From contig NZ_WTYA01000010.1 in assembly GCF_009828025.1 (NCBI RefSeq), positions 38,501-102,500 on the forward strand: a stretch of 64,000 nt of DNA, given 5' to 3'. The notes beneath the pieces were generated by a model. It was not told the origin of the DNA and ran no database searches. It saw only the letters and a list, made by a program, of their open reading frames with translations. Origin of the DNA: Qipengyuania algicida (GTDB lineage Bacteria; Pseudomonadota; Alphaproteobacteria; Sphingomonadales; Sphingomonadaceae). The position numbers and the translations under genes were made by a program. Below, piece by piece: positions 46,875-56,223 of this stretch (positions within the stretch are counted from its first letter, which is position 1; every line of letters starts with the position of its first letter).

Positions 46875-48395
46875 CTACTCGTAGCCCCAACTGCTGTAAT
46901 CGCGCTTTGCCGGTGAGGAGAACTTGGTGATCTCGCTGTGGAACAGCAGTGGGACGTTGCCCGTTGAACCGTGACGCTGCTTGGCGACGATCATCGTCGC
47001 CTTGTTCTTGAGCTCAAGATAGCGTTCTTCCCAGATCTTGTATTTCTCCTGCACGTCGACCGGGCTTTCGGGTGTCGGGAAGTCGGGCCGCGAGGCCTCG
47101 TGATAATAGTCCGCGCGATAGATGAACCACACCATGTCGGCGTCCTGCTCGATAGAGCCCGATTCGCGCAGGTCGGAGAGCATCGGGCGCTTGTCTTCAC
47201 GCTGTTCGACCGCGCGGCTGAGCTGGGACAGCGCGATCACGGGAAGCTCAAGCTCCTTTGCCAGCGTCTTCAATCCGCGGCTGATTTCGGAAATTTCGTT
47301 GACGCGGTTGTCGTTCGCCCGGCCCGAACCTTGCAGCAGCTGGAGATAGTCGACCACGATCAGCCCGATGCCGTGGCGTCGCTTGAGCCGCCGTGCGCGG
47401 CTCCTCAGGGCGGCGATGGTCAACGCTGGTGTGTCGTCGATATAGAGCGGCAGTTCGTTGAGGCGCTGGCTGGCACGCGACAGCGCGTGAAACTCGTCGC
47501 GGCTGATCTTGCCCGAACGCAGACTTTCCGAGGAAATCTCCGCCTGCTCGGCCAGAATACGCGTCGCCAGCTGATCGGCGCTCATTTCCAGACTGAAGAA
47601 GGCCACCGGCGCACCGTAATTGAACGGCCCGCCCTCGCGCTGGTGCTTGAGATGCTCCTCGGCACAGTTGAAGGCGATATTGGTGGCCAGCGAGGTCTTG
47701 CCCATGCCCGGACGCCCGGCGAGAATGATAAGGTCGGAATTGTGCAGGCCGGCGGTCTTTTCGTCGATCACCTCCAGTCCGGTGGTCTTGCCCGAAAGGC
47801 CGCCGCCCGAATTCATCGCGGCCTCGGCCAGCTTCAGCGCCACCAGCGATGCGGAGCGAAAATCGGTCGCCTGCGACGTGCTCGCCTCGCCTTCGGCCAC
47901 GGCATAGAGCGAGGCTTCCGCCTGCGCGATCATTTCCAGCGGGGCGACATCGTCCGAGGTGTCGAGTGCATCCTCGACCAGTTCACGGCCGACGGACACC
48001 AGCTGGCGCAGCAGCGCGAGATCGTAGATCTGCTGCGACAATTCGCGCGAGGCGAGCAGGCCCTGACCATCGGCGGTCAGCTGGGCAAGATACGTCGTCC
48101 CACCTAGCTCCTTGAACGATTCGTCACCGTCGAAATAGGGTTTGAGCGTTACCGGCGATGCGGTCGCATTGCGGTCGATCAGCTTGAGTACACGCTCATA
48201 AATGCGCTGGTGCACAGGCGCGTGAAAATGGTCCGGGCGCAGCGCGACCGTCAGCTCCTCGATGACCTTGTTGTCGATCAGCACAGCGCCCAGGAACGCC
48301 GCCTCGGCCTCCAGATTCGCGGGCAGCGTGCGGCCCTGTGCAAGCGGCGTTGCCGCCGAATCGGCGGAGCGGGTAAGCAAGTCCTGATCGGTCAT
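46875..48395 (-). CDS. dnaB: Replicative DNA helicase DnaB
   Basis: A 506-aa hexameric helicase. The N-terminal domain (LPANLEAEAAFLGAVLIDN) binds primase; the C-terminal RecA-like domain has Walker A AGRPGMGKTSLATNI near residue 228, Walker B IGLIVVDYLQLLQGS and the arginine-finger region AKQRHGSTGNVPLLF. It unwinds DNA at the fork. No intein is present. Divergent from UPF0262. Confidence 0.97.
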   Translation of the reverse strand: MTDQDLLTRSADSAATPLAQGRTLPANLEAEAAFLGAVLIDNKVIEELTVALRPDHFHAPVHQRIYERVLKLIDRNATASPVTLKPYFDGDESFKELGGTTYLAQLTADGQGLLASRELSQQIYDLALLRQLVSVGRELVEDALDTSDDVAPLEMIAQAEASLYAVAEGEASTSQATDFRSASLVALKLAEAAMNSGGGLSGKTTGLEVIDEKTAGLHNSDLIILAGRPGMGKTSLATNIAFNCAEEHLKHQREGGPFNYGAPVAFFSLEMSADQLATRILAEQAEISSESLRSGKISRDEFHALSRASQRLNELPLYIDDTPALTIAALRSRARRLKRRHGIGLIVVDYLQLLQGSGRANDNRVNEISEISRGLKTLAKELELPVIALSQLSRAVEQREDKRPMLSDLRESGSIEQDADMVWFIYRADYYHEASRPDFPTPESPVDVQEKYKIWEERYLELKNKATMIVAKQRHGSTGNVPLLFHSEITKFSSPAKRDYSSWGYE

Positions 48396-48534
48396 GGCGC
48401 CAGATGCACACGACCGATGGGTTCTTGCAAGCGCACCGACGTTGCACGCGGTGTGGATATCGGGGACGTTTTTGCGATGATGCGATCTTGCCTTGCCGCG
48501 ACCCTACCGCATCTGCGAAAGCGCTTGGCGACGC

Positions 48535-49038
48535 ATGGCCGAATCCTCTTCCTTTGCCCCCGATCACAGGATCGCCGATATCTCGCTCGACGAGACTACG
48601 ATCCTGTGGCGCAATGCCGATATTGAGCAGGAACGGCGGATCGCGATCTTTGATCTGATCGAAGAAAACCAGTTCAAACCGCTCCGCTCGGTGGAGCGAG
48701 GGGCGGACGGGCCGTACAAGTTACGCCTGTCCGTCACCGATGGACGGCTGGTGCTCGACATTGCCGATTTACAGGATTCGCCAGTGGAACAGCTCATCCT
48801 CGGGCTGGCCCGTTTTCGCCGTCCGATCCGCGAATATTTCGCCATTTGCGACAGTTATTACCAGGCGATCCGCAAGGCGACACCGGCCGAAATTGAGACG
48901 ATCGACATGGCCCGGCGCGGTATTCACAACCGCGCGGCGGAGCTGTTGCTGGAACGACTGGAAGGCAAGATCGAAACCGATTTTGCCACCGCTCGGCGGC
49001 TGTTCACGCTGATTTGCGTCCTCCACATCAAGGGCTGA
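48535..49038 (+). CDS. UPF0262 family protein
   Basis: A 167-aa protein with the UPF0262 pattern: ISLDETTILWRNADIEQERRIAIFDLIEEN, FKPLRS, GPYKLRLSV and TARRLF-type ending (FATARRLFTLICVLHIKG). It is restricted largely to alphaproteobacteria; the role is unknown. ATG 48535 (MAESSS) is chosen over an upstream start that would lack a ribosome site. It is followed after 4 bases by the GH25-like gene. Confidence 0.85.
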   Translation: MAESSSFAPDHRIADISLDETTILWRNADIEQERRIAIFDLIEENQFKPLRSVERGADGPYKLRLSVTDGRLVLDIADLQDSPVEQLILGLARFRRPIREYFAICDSYYQAIRKATPAEIETIDMARRGIHNRAAELLLERLEGKIETDFATARRLFTLICVLHIKG

Positions 49039-49042
49039 CAGG

Positions 49043-49762
49043 ATGGCGCGCAGGAAACGCAAGCTTCGCACCCGGCGCAAGAGCGACTGGCGCCGCAAGC
49101 TGATCATCGTTCTGGTGCTGGTCGCGCTGGGCGGGGCGCTATGGCTGTGGCACTACGCTCGCCACTGGCGCCCGGACGAAACCCGCTATCCCGAACAGGG
49201 CGCGTTGATCGGCGATCAGGACGGGGCGGTGCGATTCGACGTGCTCAAGGGGCTGGGTGCGCAATTCGTCTATCTCGAAGCCAGCCAGGGTGCGAATGGC
49301 AAGGAAACGCGCTTCTCCGAAAATCTGGCCGCGGCGCGCGCGGCGGGATTGCAGGTCGGGGCGGTTCATGTGTTCGACGCCTGCCAGAAAGCCGGTGGGC
49401 AATCGGCCAATTTCGTCACAGAAGTGCCGCGCGATCCGAAACTGCTTCCGCCGGCTGTTATCCTGTCGGGCAACACCGACTATTGTCCCGAGCGGGTCAG
49501 CGAAGCGGCAGTGCAGAGCGAGTTGATGACCTTCGTCAACCAGATCGAGGCGCATTCCGGCAAGCCGGTGATCCTCGCGCCCACGCGCGCCTTCGAAGCG
49601 CGCTATCATGTCGCCGCGCGGCTCGATCGCAATCTGTGGCTGTCGCGCGATTTCTTTCCGCCAACCTATGCCGGACGGCCATGGGTATTGTGGACTGCGA
49701 ACGGGGATTACCAGACACCGGCGGCGGATCACCCGCTGCGCTGGGTTGTCGTGCAGCCGTGA
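49043..49762 (+). CDS. GH25-lysozyme-like membrane protein, catalytic motif degenerate
   Basis: A 239-aa protein: a very basic N-terminus (MARRKRKLRTRRKSDWRRK), one membrane anchor (LIIVLVLVALGGALWLW), then a GH25-type barrel (FDVLKGLGAQFVYLEASQG, AAGLQVGAVHVFDACQ, FVNQIEAHSGKPVILAP, NLWLSRDF, RPWVLWTANGDY). In active GH25 enzymes the barrel starts with a DVS...QG-type strand and has a DxE catalytic pair in a VLDLE-type strand; here those positions read GALIGDQDG and AVILSGNTD, so the acid residues are missing. It may bind peptidoglycan without cutting it. It overlaps the cdd upstream region (GTGA). Confidence 0.75.
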   Translation: MARRKRKLRTRRKSDWRRKLIIVLVLVALGGALWLWHYARHWRPDETRYPEQGALIGDQDGAVRFDVLKGLGAQFVYLEASQGANGKETRFSENLAAARAAGLQVGAVHVFDACQKAGGQSANFVTEVPRDPKLLPPAVILSGNTDYCPERVSEAAVQSELMTFVNQIEAHSGKPVILAPTRAFEARYHVAARLDRNLWLSRDFFPPTYAGRPWVLWTANGDYQTPAADHPLRWVVVQP

Positions 49763-49782
49763 GCGCTGCGATGGAGGCAATG

Positions 49783-50187
49783 ATGCAGGACGATGAACTG
49801 ATCGAGGCAGCACAGGCGGCGGCAGGCCAATCCTATTCCCCCTATTCACGTTTTCCTGTGGGCGCTGCGCTGCGCTTCGCCGACGGCACGATCGTGACCG
49901 GGACCAATATCGAAAACGCCAGCTACGGCCTCGCGCTGTGCGCCGAGACCGTGGCGGTGGCCAAGGCGATGGATGCGGGCGTGCGCGGGGGACTGGAGGC
50001 AGTCGCCGTCACCGGGCCGGGCGCCGATGCAATTACTCCCTGCGGACGCTGCCGCCAGGTGCTGAACGAACTCGCCCAGCTTGGCGGCACCGATCCGCTG
50101 GTGTTCTGCGTGGGGCCGAAAGAGGTGCGGACGGTGAGGCTGTCCGAGCTGCTACCCCACGCTTTCGGCCCGGCGAGCCTGGATTAG
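49783..50187 (+). CDS. cdd: Cytidine deaminase
   Basis: A 134-aa homotetrameric-type cytidine deaminase: [12 protein letters not shown] (active-site loop), [19 protein letters not shown] with the zinc Cys and catalytic Glu (CAE), and [12 protein letters not shown] with the other two zinc Cys. It deaminates cytidine and deoxycytidine for salvage. ATG 49783 is chosen as GGAGG then has a spacing of 5; ATG 49771, ATG 49780 or GTG 49759 would also be in frame. It ends convergently with the M14 gene, overlapping by 4 bases. Confidence 0.92.
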   Translation: MQDDELIEAAQAAAGQSYSPYSRFPVGAALRFADGTIVTGTNIENASYGLALCAETVAVAKAMDAGVRGGLEAVAVTGPGADAITPCGRCRQVLNELAQLGGTDPLVFCVGPKEVRTVRLSELLPHAFGPASLD

Positions 50188-51323
50188 GCTTTTTCCTCTC
50201 CCAACCACTCCAGCAAAGCTGCAAGGCAATCGCGTGCCAGCAGTTTCGAGCGTTCCGGGCTCCAGCCCTGTGCCGGCTCGGGCGCTTTGGGATTGTCCTT
50301 GAAGGGCATTTCGAGCGTCATCGCAGTTGCGCCGAAGCGTTCTGCGAGCTGGTTGGTGCTCATCGAGAGATTGGCGCTGCCGGGGCTCGATTTGGTGTAG
50401 CCCAGTTCGGTCTGGAAATCGGGCGTGCGGCGCGCGAGGATGCGCTGATAGCGATAGAAACGCTCGCCCTGATCGTCGGTCCAGCTCGGAATGCCTTCGA
50501 ATCCGGCGAGGAAGGCGACCGGGATCGCTTCGTCGCCATGGACGTCCATGGCGAAATCGACACCCGATGCGTCCATCGCGTTGCGGATCGCGAGCACTTC
50601 GGGACTCTTGTCCGCGCTCGGAGTGTCCCATTCGCGGTTGAGATTGGTGCCCACCGCATTGGTGCGCAGATGGCCACGGCGCGAGCCGTCGGGATTGCAA
50701 TTGGGCACGATGTGGAAGCGGCATTGCTTGCGCAGGCCCATCGCCACCGGATCGGCGGGATCGGTCAGCACTTCGAGCGCGCCTTCCATCCACCATTCGG
50801 CCATGCTCTCGCCCGGATGCTGACGGGCATAGAGCCACACCTGCTTGTCGCCATCGCCCAGTTCGAGGCAGTCGAGCGACTGGCCGTCGAGCGTGGTGCC
50901 TAGGCATTTGTAATCGACCCCTTCGCTTGCCGCGGATTCGGACACGAGATCGTGGTGGCGCTCCATCGTATAGGGCGCGAAATAGGCGAACCAGGCGATG
51001 TCGCTGGCGGGCGTATAGCGGATCGTCAGCGTGCCATCGTTCGCGTCCTTGTCATAGCTCGAGCTGGCGCGGCCCCAATACTGACGGTCTTCGGACACCA
51101 CGGCGTCATAGCCGGGCCAGCCACCGGGATAGGCGCTCTTGCTCAGCCCGGTGATATTGAGCTCCAGCTCGCGTCCGGCAGCGCCGGAAACGCGGAAATG
51201 GAACCACTGGGCGAACTCGCTCATGTGGTCGCGTTGAATGGCTAGGCGAGCGCTTGCTCCGTCGACACCCAATACTTCGATATTACCACTGTCGAATTCC
51301 GCATCGATCCTGATGTCGCTCAC
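50184..51323 (-). CDS. M14 family carboxypeptidase (cytosolic carboxypeptidase-like)
   Basis: A 379-aa cytoplasmic protein with the cytosolic carboxypeptidase N-terminal beta domain ([29 protein letters not shown]) and an M14 zinc peptidase domain: [12 protein letters not shown] (HxxE zinc ligands), [27 protein letters not shown] (third ligand His) and the catalytic Glu in TLEMPF. It should trim C-terminal residues from peptides or proteins; the substrate is unknown. The start is a GTG that overlaps the DUF4136 stop (GTGA). Confidence 0.9.
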   Translation of the reverse strand: MSDIRIDAEFDSGNIEVLGVDGASARLAIQRDHMSEFAQWFHFRVSGAAGRELELNITGLSKSAYPGGWPGYDAVVSEDRQYWGRASSSYDKDANDGTLTIRYTPASDIAWFAYFAPYTMERHHDLVSESAASEGVDYKCLGTTLDGQSLDCLELGDGDKQVWLYARQHPGESMAEWWMEGALEVLTDPADPVAMGLRKQCRFHIVPNCNPDGSRRGHLRTNAVGTNLNREWDTPSADKSPEVLAIRNAMDASGVDFAMDVHGDEAIPVAFLAGFEGIPSWTDDQGERFYRYQRILARRTPDFQTELGYTKSSPGSANLSMSTNQLAERFGATAMTLEMPFKDNPKAPEPAQGWSPERSKLLARDCLAALLEWLGEEKA

Positions 51324-51922
51324 TGATTGACCTTTACGCTCACTGTTTCTCCGCTGTTGCCCGGAAAGTTCCGGAACAACGCCTCGGCCAGCGTCTGGGC
51401 ATTGCGCGTGCGATCCGCAAGGGGGGAGTTATCCTTGACCGACAAATCGGCGCGGCCTTCCCACAGGCTTTGCCCGCTCGCAGCGTCCTTGATCTTCACG
51501 GACAATTGCGTGGCGATCTTGTTGCGCGGGCCGCCACCAAGATTGATGCCGACGCCAAGCCCCAGGCCCGAGCCATAGCCACCGGTCGATCCGCCCACGC
51601 CCACGCTGACCGGGCTTGGCTTCCGGCCCGCCAGATAGAGATGGCGCTCGACCTCGATCTGGGCGGTCTGCGCGGTGGATGCTGTCGCGACCGTGTATCC
51701 CAGGCGGGTCAGCTCTTGCGCCACGGCTGCCCGGTATGGCGCGGTTTCGAGATCATCCTGCTGTCCCGGTGCCACTGTTACAGCGATGGTTCCTCGACCA
51801 AGCTGGCTTGGGGCCTCAGGCGCTACGAAGCGAGTAACTTCAACCGGACCCGGCGTGGTCGCGCAGCCCGCGAGGGCCAGCATGCCGGTGGCAAGCGCAA
51901 GAGATCGATATATGCGGTTCAT
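51320..51922 (-). CDS. DUF4136 lipoprotein
   Basis: A 200-aa lipoprotein with the lipobox LALAGCATT (Cys20). The mature part fits DUF4136: [17 protein letters not shown], a stretch of repeated glycines ([18 protein letters not shown]), then [18 protein letters not shown] and a C-terminal helix. Role unknown; family proteins sit in the outer membrane, facing the periplasm. Coupled by GTGA overlap to the M14 gene. ATG 51922 is the family-like start. Confidence 0.78.
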   Translation of the reverse strand: MNRIYRSLALATGMLALAGCATTPGPVEVTRFVAPEAPSQLGRGTIAVTVAPGQQDDLETAPYRAAVAQELTRLGYTVATASTAQTAQIEVERHLYLAGRKPSPVSVGVGGSTGGYGSGLGLGVGINLGGGPRNKIATQLSVKIKDAASGQSLWEGRADLSVKDNSPLADRTRNAQTLAEALFRNFPGNSGETVSVKVNQ

Positions 51923-52079
51923 TTGAAGACTCCTTGCCGGGCGATTTGGCGGCTCATGCTCAATTGGCATTACTAGATTTTGCAAGACGAATGTATCGAT
52001 AGGGGTGTGATGTCCCTCAAGGTTACGTCAACGGATTCCAAGCTTACACGAACGGTTTCGTCATGCTAGCGCGCGTCAC

Positions 52080-53093
52080 ATGAACGATAGCACACAGTGT
52101 CCTGTCCTCGTTACCGGCGGTGCCGGCTATATCGGCAGCCATGCAGTCCTCGCGCTGCGCGACGCGGGATGGCCGGTGGTCGTGATCGACAATCTGTCGA
52201 CCGGCTTTCGCTTTGCAGTGCCCGATGCAGTGCCGCTTTATGAAGGCGATATCGCCGATGCGGAGCTGATTGCGCGGATCGTAAAGGAACACGAGATCGG
52301 AGCGATCATGCATTTCGCCGGGTCGATCGTGGTGCCCGAATCGGTCAGCGACCCGCTGAAATATTACGAGAACAATACGGTGAAGAGTCGCGCGCTTATT
52401 GCAGCGGCGGTCGACCTTGGGGTCCGGCACTTCATCTTCAGTTCGACAGCTGCAACCTACGGTGTGCCATGCGAACCGCGGGTAACCGAGGAAACGCCCA
52501 CGGTGCCGATCAACCCGTATGGCTGGTCAAAGCTGATGACCGAGCAAATGTTGGCCGACACTGCCTGTGCGTATGACTTTACTTATTGTGCATTGCGGTA
52601 TTTCAATGTCGCCGGAGCCGATCCGCACGCTCGGACTGGGCAATCGACGGCCGGAGCGACCCATCTTCTTAAAGTGGCGTGCGAGGCGGCAACCGGCAAG
52701 CGCAGCCATGTCGATGTGTTTGGGACGGATTATGAGACGCCCGATGGCACGGGCGTACGCGACTATATCCATGTCAGCGATTTGGCGACCGCGCATGTCC
52801 TGGCACTGAGTGAACTGATCGCTCATCCGTGCAAGTCCCTGACGATGAACTGCGGTTATGGTAGAGGGTTTTCGGTGCTCGAAGTGCTCGATGCGGTCGG
52901 CCGAGTGACCAATCAGACGATCGACCGACGCTTTGGTCCGCGCCGTGCTGGCGATTCGGGAGTGCTTGTATCGGATCCAGCGCGCATTCGTGCCACCCTG
53001 CCGTGGCAGCCACGCTTTGACGACCTCGACACGATCGTTGAACATGCCCTGCAATGGGAACGGAGGCTGGCCGATATTCGTGCCGAGGCTTGA
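52080..53093 (+). CDS. galE: UDP-glucose 4-epimerase
   Basis: A 337-aa extended SDR: VTGGAGYIGSHAVLAL at the N-terminus (NAD binding), FSSTAATYG (catalytic Ser/Thr), YGWSKLM (YxxxK) and LRYFNVAGADP. It interconverts UDP-glucose and UDP-galactose, giving precursors for lipopolysaccharide or exopolysaccharide. It stands alone, divergent from the DUF4136 operon. Confidence 0.92.
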   Translation: MNDSTQCPVLVTGGAGYIGSHAVLALRDAGWPVVVIDNLSTGFRFAVPDAVPLYEGDIADAELIARIVKEHEIGAIMHFAGSIVVPESVSDPLKYYENNTVKSRALIAAAVDLGVRHFIFSSTAATYGVPCEPRVTEETPTVPINPYGWSKLMTEQMLADTACAYDFTYCALRYFNVAGADPHARTGQSTAGATHLLKVACEAATGKRSHVDVFGTDYETPDGTGVRDYIHVSDLATAHVLALSELIAHPCKSLTMNCGYGRGFSVLEVLDAVGRVTNQTIDRRFGPRRAGDSGVLVSDPARIRATLPWQPRFDDLDTIVEHALQWERRLADIRAEA

Positions 53094-53183
53094 CCGGCCG
53101 GTACTGCTAAGCTAACGGCCCCGCTTGAATTCGGCGTGTCGGACCAGATTCTGGCGCGCATTCATTTTTCAGATGAGATAGCC

Positions 53184-53309
53184 ATGAAGATTCGCAACAG
53201 CCTCAAGTCGCTGAAGAACCGCCATCGCGATTGCCGCGTGATTCGTCGTCGCGGTCGCACCTACGTTATCAACAAGACCAACCGCCGGTTCAAGGCCCGC
53301 CAGGGCTGA
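53184..53309 (+). CDS. rpmJ: 50S ribosomal protein L36
   Basis: A 41-residue protein too short for routine ORF listings: [40 protein letters not shown]. The sequence is that of the alphaproteobacterial long L36 type with a single Cys. GAGATA precedes the ATG by a few bases. It is followed by a strong terminator at 53353 and the HAD gene. Confidence 0.95.
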   Translation: MKIRNSLKSLKNRHRDCRVIRRRGRTYVINKTNRRFKARQG

Positions 53310-53352
53310 ACCTGTCTGCCGCTGTTTGCGGCGGCTTTCTGGTTTATCGAAT

Positions 53353-53388
53353 GGCCCGGCTCCCTTGGGAGTGCGGGCCGTTCGTTTT
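53353..53388 (+). terminator. Terminator of rpmJ
   Basis: GGCCCG-G-CTCCC and GGGAG-TG-CGGGCC form a long stem around a TT turn, followed by GTTCGTTTT. It lies 44 bases after the rpmJ stop and before the HAD gene, which has its own ribosome binding site. Confidence 0.75.
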
Positions 53389-53402
53389 GAAGGGACTTGC
53401 GC

Positions 53403-54011
53403 GTGATCGAAGCGGTCGTGTTCGACGTTGGCCGAGTGCTGTTCCAGTGGCAATTGGGGGCACTTTTCGAAAAGCTCACGTCCGATCCGGACGAGCTGGA
53501 TTTCGTTCTGTCTGAAGTGATCACGGAAGAGTGGCACTTTCAGCACGATGCCGGTCGCCCGCTGATCGACATGGTAGCAGAGCGGCTGGCCGAGTTCCCC
53601 GAACACGCGCGGTTTATCGAAGCATATCCCCGGAGGTTCAATGAAACCATTCCCGGACCGGTCGAAGGTAGTTTGGAAATCGTGCGCGACCTCGACGCAG
53701 AGCGCGTGCCGTTATTCGCGATCACCAATTTCGGCGCTGAGTTCTGGGACAAATTTCGTCCGACCCAACCGATCTTCGACCTGTTCCGCGACATCGTAGT
53801 GTCCGGCAAGGAGCGGCTGACGAAGCCAGACCCTGCGATATTTGCGCGCGCAGCGGATCGATTTGGTCGCGACCCCGCTACGATGCTGTTCATAGATGAC
53901 AATGCCGCCAATGTGGCGAGTGCGCAGGATTGTGGCTGGGAAACGCATCACTTCGTTGATGCTCCAGCGCTGCGCCGCGATCTCATTGATCGCGGGCTGC
54001 TGGCTCGGTAG
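53403..54011 (+). CDS. HAD-superfamily hydrolase (YihX-like)
   Basis: A 202-aa HAD phosphatase: IEAVVFDVGRVLFQWQ (motif I with nucleophile Asp), VPLFAITNFGAEFW (motif II, Asn in place of Thr/Ser), KPDPAIFARAADRFG (motif III Lys) and MLFIDDNAANVASAQ (motif IV). It resembles sugar-phosphatases such as YihX and haloacid-dehalogenase-like phosphatases. GTG 53403 is preferred to TTG 53397, with GAAGGG 8 bases before it. Confidence 0.85.
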   Translation: MIEAVVFDVGRVLFQWQLGALFEKLTSDPDELDFVLSEVITEEWHFQHDAGRPLIDMVAERLAEFPEHARFIEAYPRRFNETIPGPVEGSLEIVRDLDAERVPLFAITNFGAEFWDKFRPTQPIFDLFRDIVVSGKERLTKPDPAIFARAADRFGRDPATMLFIDDNAANVASAQDCGWETHHFVDAPALRRDLIDRGLLAR

Positions 54012-54015
54012 CGAA

Positions 54016-54046
54016 AAAGGACCTTCGGCGCACAGTCCGAAGGCCC
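54016..54046 (-). terminator. Terminator of the CC_3452-type gene
   Basis: CCTTCGG / CCGAAGG, 7 bp with an 8-base loop. On the minus strand it is followed by TCCTTTTTCG. It lies about 48 bases after the stop of the 54094-54438 gene. Confidence 0.65.
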
Positions 54047-54093
54047 AGAAAGCCACCCGATGGAGAGGAGGGTGGGTATATTATTCGCAAATA

Positions 54094-54438
54094 TCAGGCG
54101 TTGCAGCGTGCCAGGTCCTTGGCTTCGAGCTGTTTGCCATCGGCAGTGAAATTGGCGATGTCGCCGGTCTTGCGGAACAGGTCGCGGCAGACGCGCAACG
54201 GCCGGTCTATCCCTTTGTCCGCAACGCAAATAGTGTCGGCACAATTCCATACCTGGCCACCTGCGATGGTGCGGCCATCCTTGGCAGGCTTCACCAATTC
54301 TGCGCGATAATAGGAAGGTCCAGCGGTCTGCGCCGAGGCGGGCACCGGGCTGAGAGCAGCGCCGAAGGTGGCAAGGGTCCAGGTCAGCGCGAGGCCAATC
54401 GAACCCACCTTGGAATAGAGAGGAGAACTGGAAAGCAT
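54094..54438 (-). CDS. Small secreted protein, CC_3452 family
   Basis: A 114-aa exported protein (signal peptide ending SPVPASAQ). The mature part AGPSYYRAELVKPAKDGRTI, GGQVWNCADTICVAD, and RPLRVCRDLFRKTG ... LARCNA fits the alphaproteobacterial CC_3452 family, with four cysteines likely forming two disulfides. Function unknown. The start at 54438 is preferred over 54447, which overlaps its own AAGGA. Confidence 0.7.
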   Translation of the reverse strand: MLSSSPLYSKVGSIGLALTWTLATFGAALSPVPASAQTAGPSYYRAELVKPAKDGRTIAGGQVWNCADTICVADKGIDRPLRVCRDLFRKTGDIANFTADGKQLEAKDLARCNA

Positions 54439-54628
54439 GACGTGCATCCTTAAACAAGCGTTGGATTGGCGGGCATAAAAACTCCCCGCGCAGACCGACT
54501 GGGATTGCCAGATCAGTTGCGAATCACTACTTAATGAACTAAGTTTTAAGTTGCAACTAAAAACTGAAACATTTTTTGCAGTTGTGCAACAAATGGGTTT
54601 ACAAGGTTCCGTAAGGGAAAGGATAAAA

Positions 54629-55111
54629 ATGGGCGACGTACGCGAACCGCTGCGGGAATTGACCGAATGCGGTCTCCCTCAGGCACTTGAAGTCATGGGC
54701 GAACGCTGGAGCTTCATGATCCTGCGTGCCAGCTTCAATGGGTTGCACCATTTCGAGGAATTCCTGAGCGAGTTGGGCATTGCCCGCAATATTCTTTCCA
54801 ATCGTCTCGCCAAGCTGGTCGAACACGGAATCCTTGTGCGTCAGGCCATGGCGGATGATCGCCGCAAGATCGAATACCGGCTGACCGAAAAAGGCATGGA
54901 TCTGCTCCCGGCGATGATTGCGTTGCGCCAATGGGGGCAAAAATACGGAGTCGACGTCGTAGAGAATCCGGTACTCGTCGATGAGCGTGATCGGCTGCCT
55001 ATCGGCGCTGTTTCCATTTTGGCGCATGACGGTCGCATCCTTGATCACAAGGGGCTGCGCATGATCGACAAGAGTAAACTCGGGCTTCATCCGGAAATGC
55101 TGCAAAATTAA
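54629..55111 (+). CDS. HxlR family transcriptional regulator
   Basis: A 160-aa winged-helix regulator: CGLPQALEVMGERWSFMILR, the HxlR start with its conserved Cys, FLSELGIARNILSNRLAKLV (recognition helix) and RRKIEYRLTEKGMDLLPAM. HxlR proteins respond to aldehydes or redox signals. ATG 54629 (MGDVREP) is chosen for AAAGGA about 5 bases upstream. AT-rich DNA precedes it. Confidence 0.88.
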   Translation: MGDVREPLRELTECGLPQALEVMGERWSFMILRASFNGLHHFEEFLSELGIARNILSNRLAKLVEHGILVRQAMADDRRKIEYRLTEKGMDLLPAMIALRQWGQKYGVDVVENPVLVDERDRLPIGAVSILAHDGRILDHKGLRMIDKSKLGLHPEMLQN

Positions 55112-55240
55112 CTACTTGCGGACCGCTATGGACGTGACGACGCTGTGACCGCGTGACGTCATCGTTAAAACCATATCAATTTCTGTTTGAGAGAAGGTCT
55201 TCACAGAACCTCCCAGAATTTGAATGATTGGTCGGGCCGC

Positions 55241-55597
55241 GTGATCGAAGTCGAAATTCAGAACGAGACCTATCAAACGACTTTTCGACTGAAGATGATA
55301 GTCGTGCCGCGCATTGGCGAAGGGATTCGCCTGCAGGAGCCGAGCGGGACGTGGGTTTCCTACGATGTGTTGGATGTGTGGTATCAGAGAGCCGAATTCG
55401 GCGATGTCTGGGTTCCGTATCTGCATGTCCGAATGACACCCGAAGAATCACACGCCCATGAGGGCGACCGGCACAATCCCATGGTCGATCGCCGACAGAA
55501 CATTCCGATTGAGGAATTCCTGACGAAATTCGAAGGCGACAGGGATCACGTTCCGACCAAACTTTCGCTCGATCTTAGCGCTAGCAACAGCATTTGA
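55241..55597 (+). CDS. Hypothetical protein, 118 aa
   Basis: Likely GTG start at 55241 (VIEVEIQNETYQTTFRLK); a TTG start at 55187 would be longer. Segments of beta character (MIVVPRIGEGIRLQEPSGTW, VSYDVLDVWYQ) are followed by an acidic, His-rich polar tail (HAHEGDRHNPMVDRRQNIPI). It looks like a small phage-like or signalling beta domain; no family recognised. The HxlR gene ends 129 bases before it. Confidence 0.5.
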   Translation: MIEVEIQNETYQTTFRLKMIVVPRIGEGIRLQEPSGTWVSYDVLDVWYQRAEFGDVWVPYLHVRMTPEESHAHEGDRHNPMVDRRQNIPIEEFLTKFEGDRDHVPTKLSLDLSASNSI

Positions 55598-55677
55598 AAT
55601 CGAACTTGCTGCTAATTCCCGGGTCGGGCACTTCCTTGGTGTGCCAGCCGTTCACGCTTCACGCGATCAGCACGCGA

Positions 55678-56223
55678 TCAGCGATCAGCATCCGTTCCCA
55701 TATCCTTCAACTGGGCAAGTGCGGCAAACGGACCACTTGGAGCATCGTCGCCAGTAATTCCCTGCTCGCGACGCAAGATCTCTGCGTCCGGCCCGGTGGC
55801 GTATGGATCGATGGCAAGAGCTAGGCTTTGTGCGATAGCTTCGCCCAGATCGAAAGCCGCCTCATCATACTCGATCTCGTCCAGCTGATCGCTGTCGAGT
55901 TCGATTTCCTCGTCTGGCGATGCCGTTGAAGAACCATCGGTGCGCGGGACGAAGCGAAACGCGATCGGCTCCACGATATGGTTTGCAAAGGGCTCACCCG
56001 ATATTGCGCAAGCCTGTTCCACATCGGCTATCAGGGTTCCTGAAACGCCAATCTCACGACCCTCGCAAGCCAGCGTAACCGTTGCCGACAGATTCTTCAC
56101 GGAAGGGAGCCCAAATCGTCGGGCCAACGCAGCGACTTCATCACTGGTTGCCGTGATAGTCACCGCGTCCTGAGGAAGCCGGTCCAGCTTTATTACGCGG
56201 GAAAATTCGCTGACTTGCGTCAT
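55678..56223 (-). CDS. YceD/DUF177 family protein
   Basis: A 181-aa alphaproteobacterial YceD-type protein: MTQVSEFSRVIKLDRLP, GLPSVKNLSATVTL, IADVEQACAISGEPF (the conserved Cys pair is reduced to C...C spacing) and an acidic stretch (DEEIELDSDQLDEIEYDEA). The family is linked to 23S rRNA accumulation and is usually upstream of rpmF or plsX; here it follows a bc1 chaperone gene by ATGA overlap. A short tandem repeat of CGCGATCAG-like units lies just past the stop. Confidence 0.82.
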   Translation of the reverse strand: MTQVSEFSRVIKLDRLPQDAVTITATSDEVAALARRFGLPSVKNLSATVTLACEGREIGVSGTLIADVEQACAISGEPFANHIVEPIAFRFVPRTDGSSTASPDEEIELDSDQLDEIEYDEAAFDLGEAIAQSLALAIDPYATGPDAEILRREQGITGDDAPSGPFAALAQLKDMGTDADR

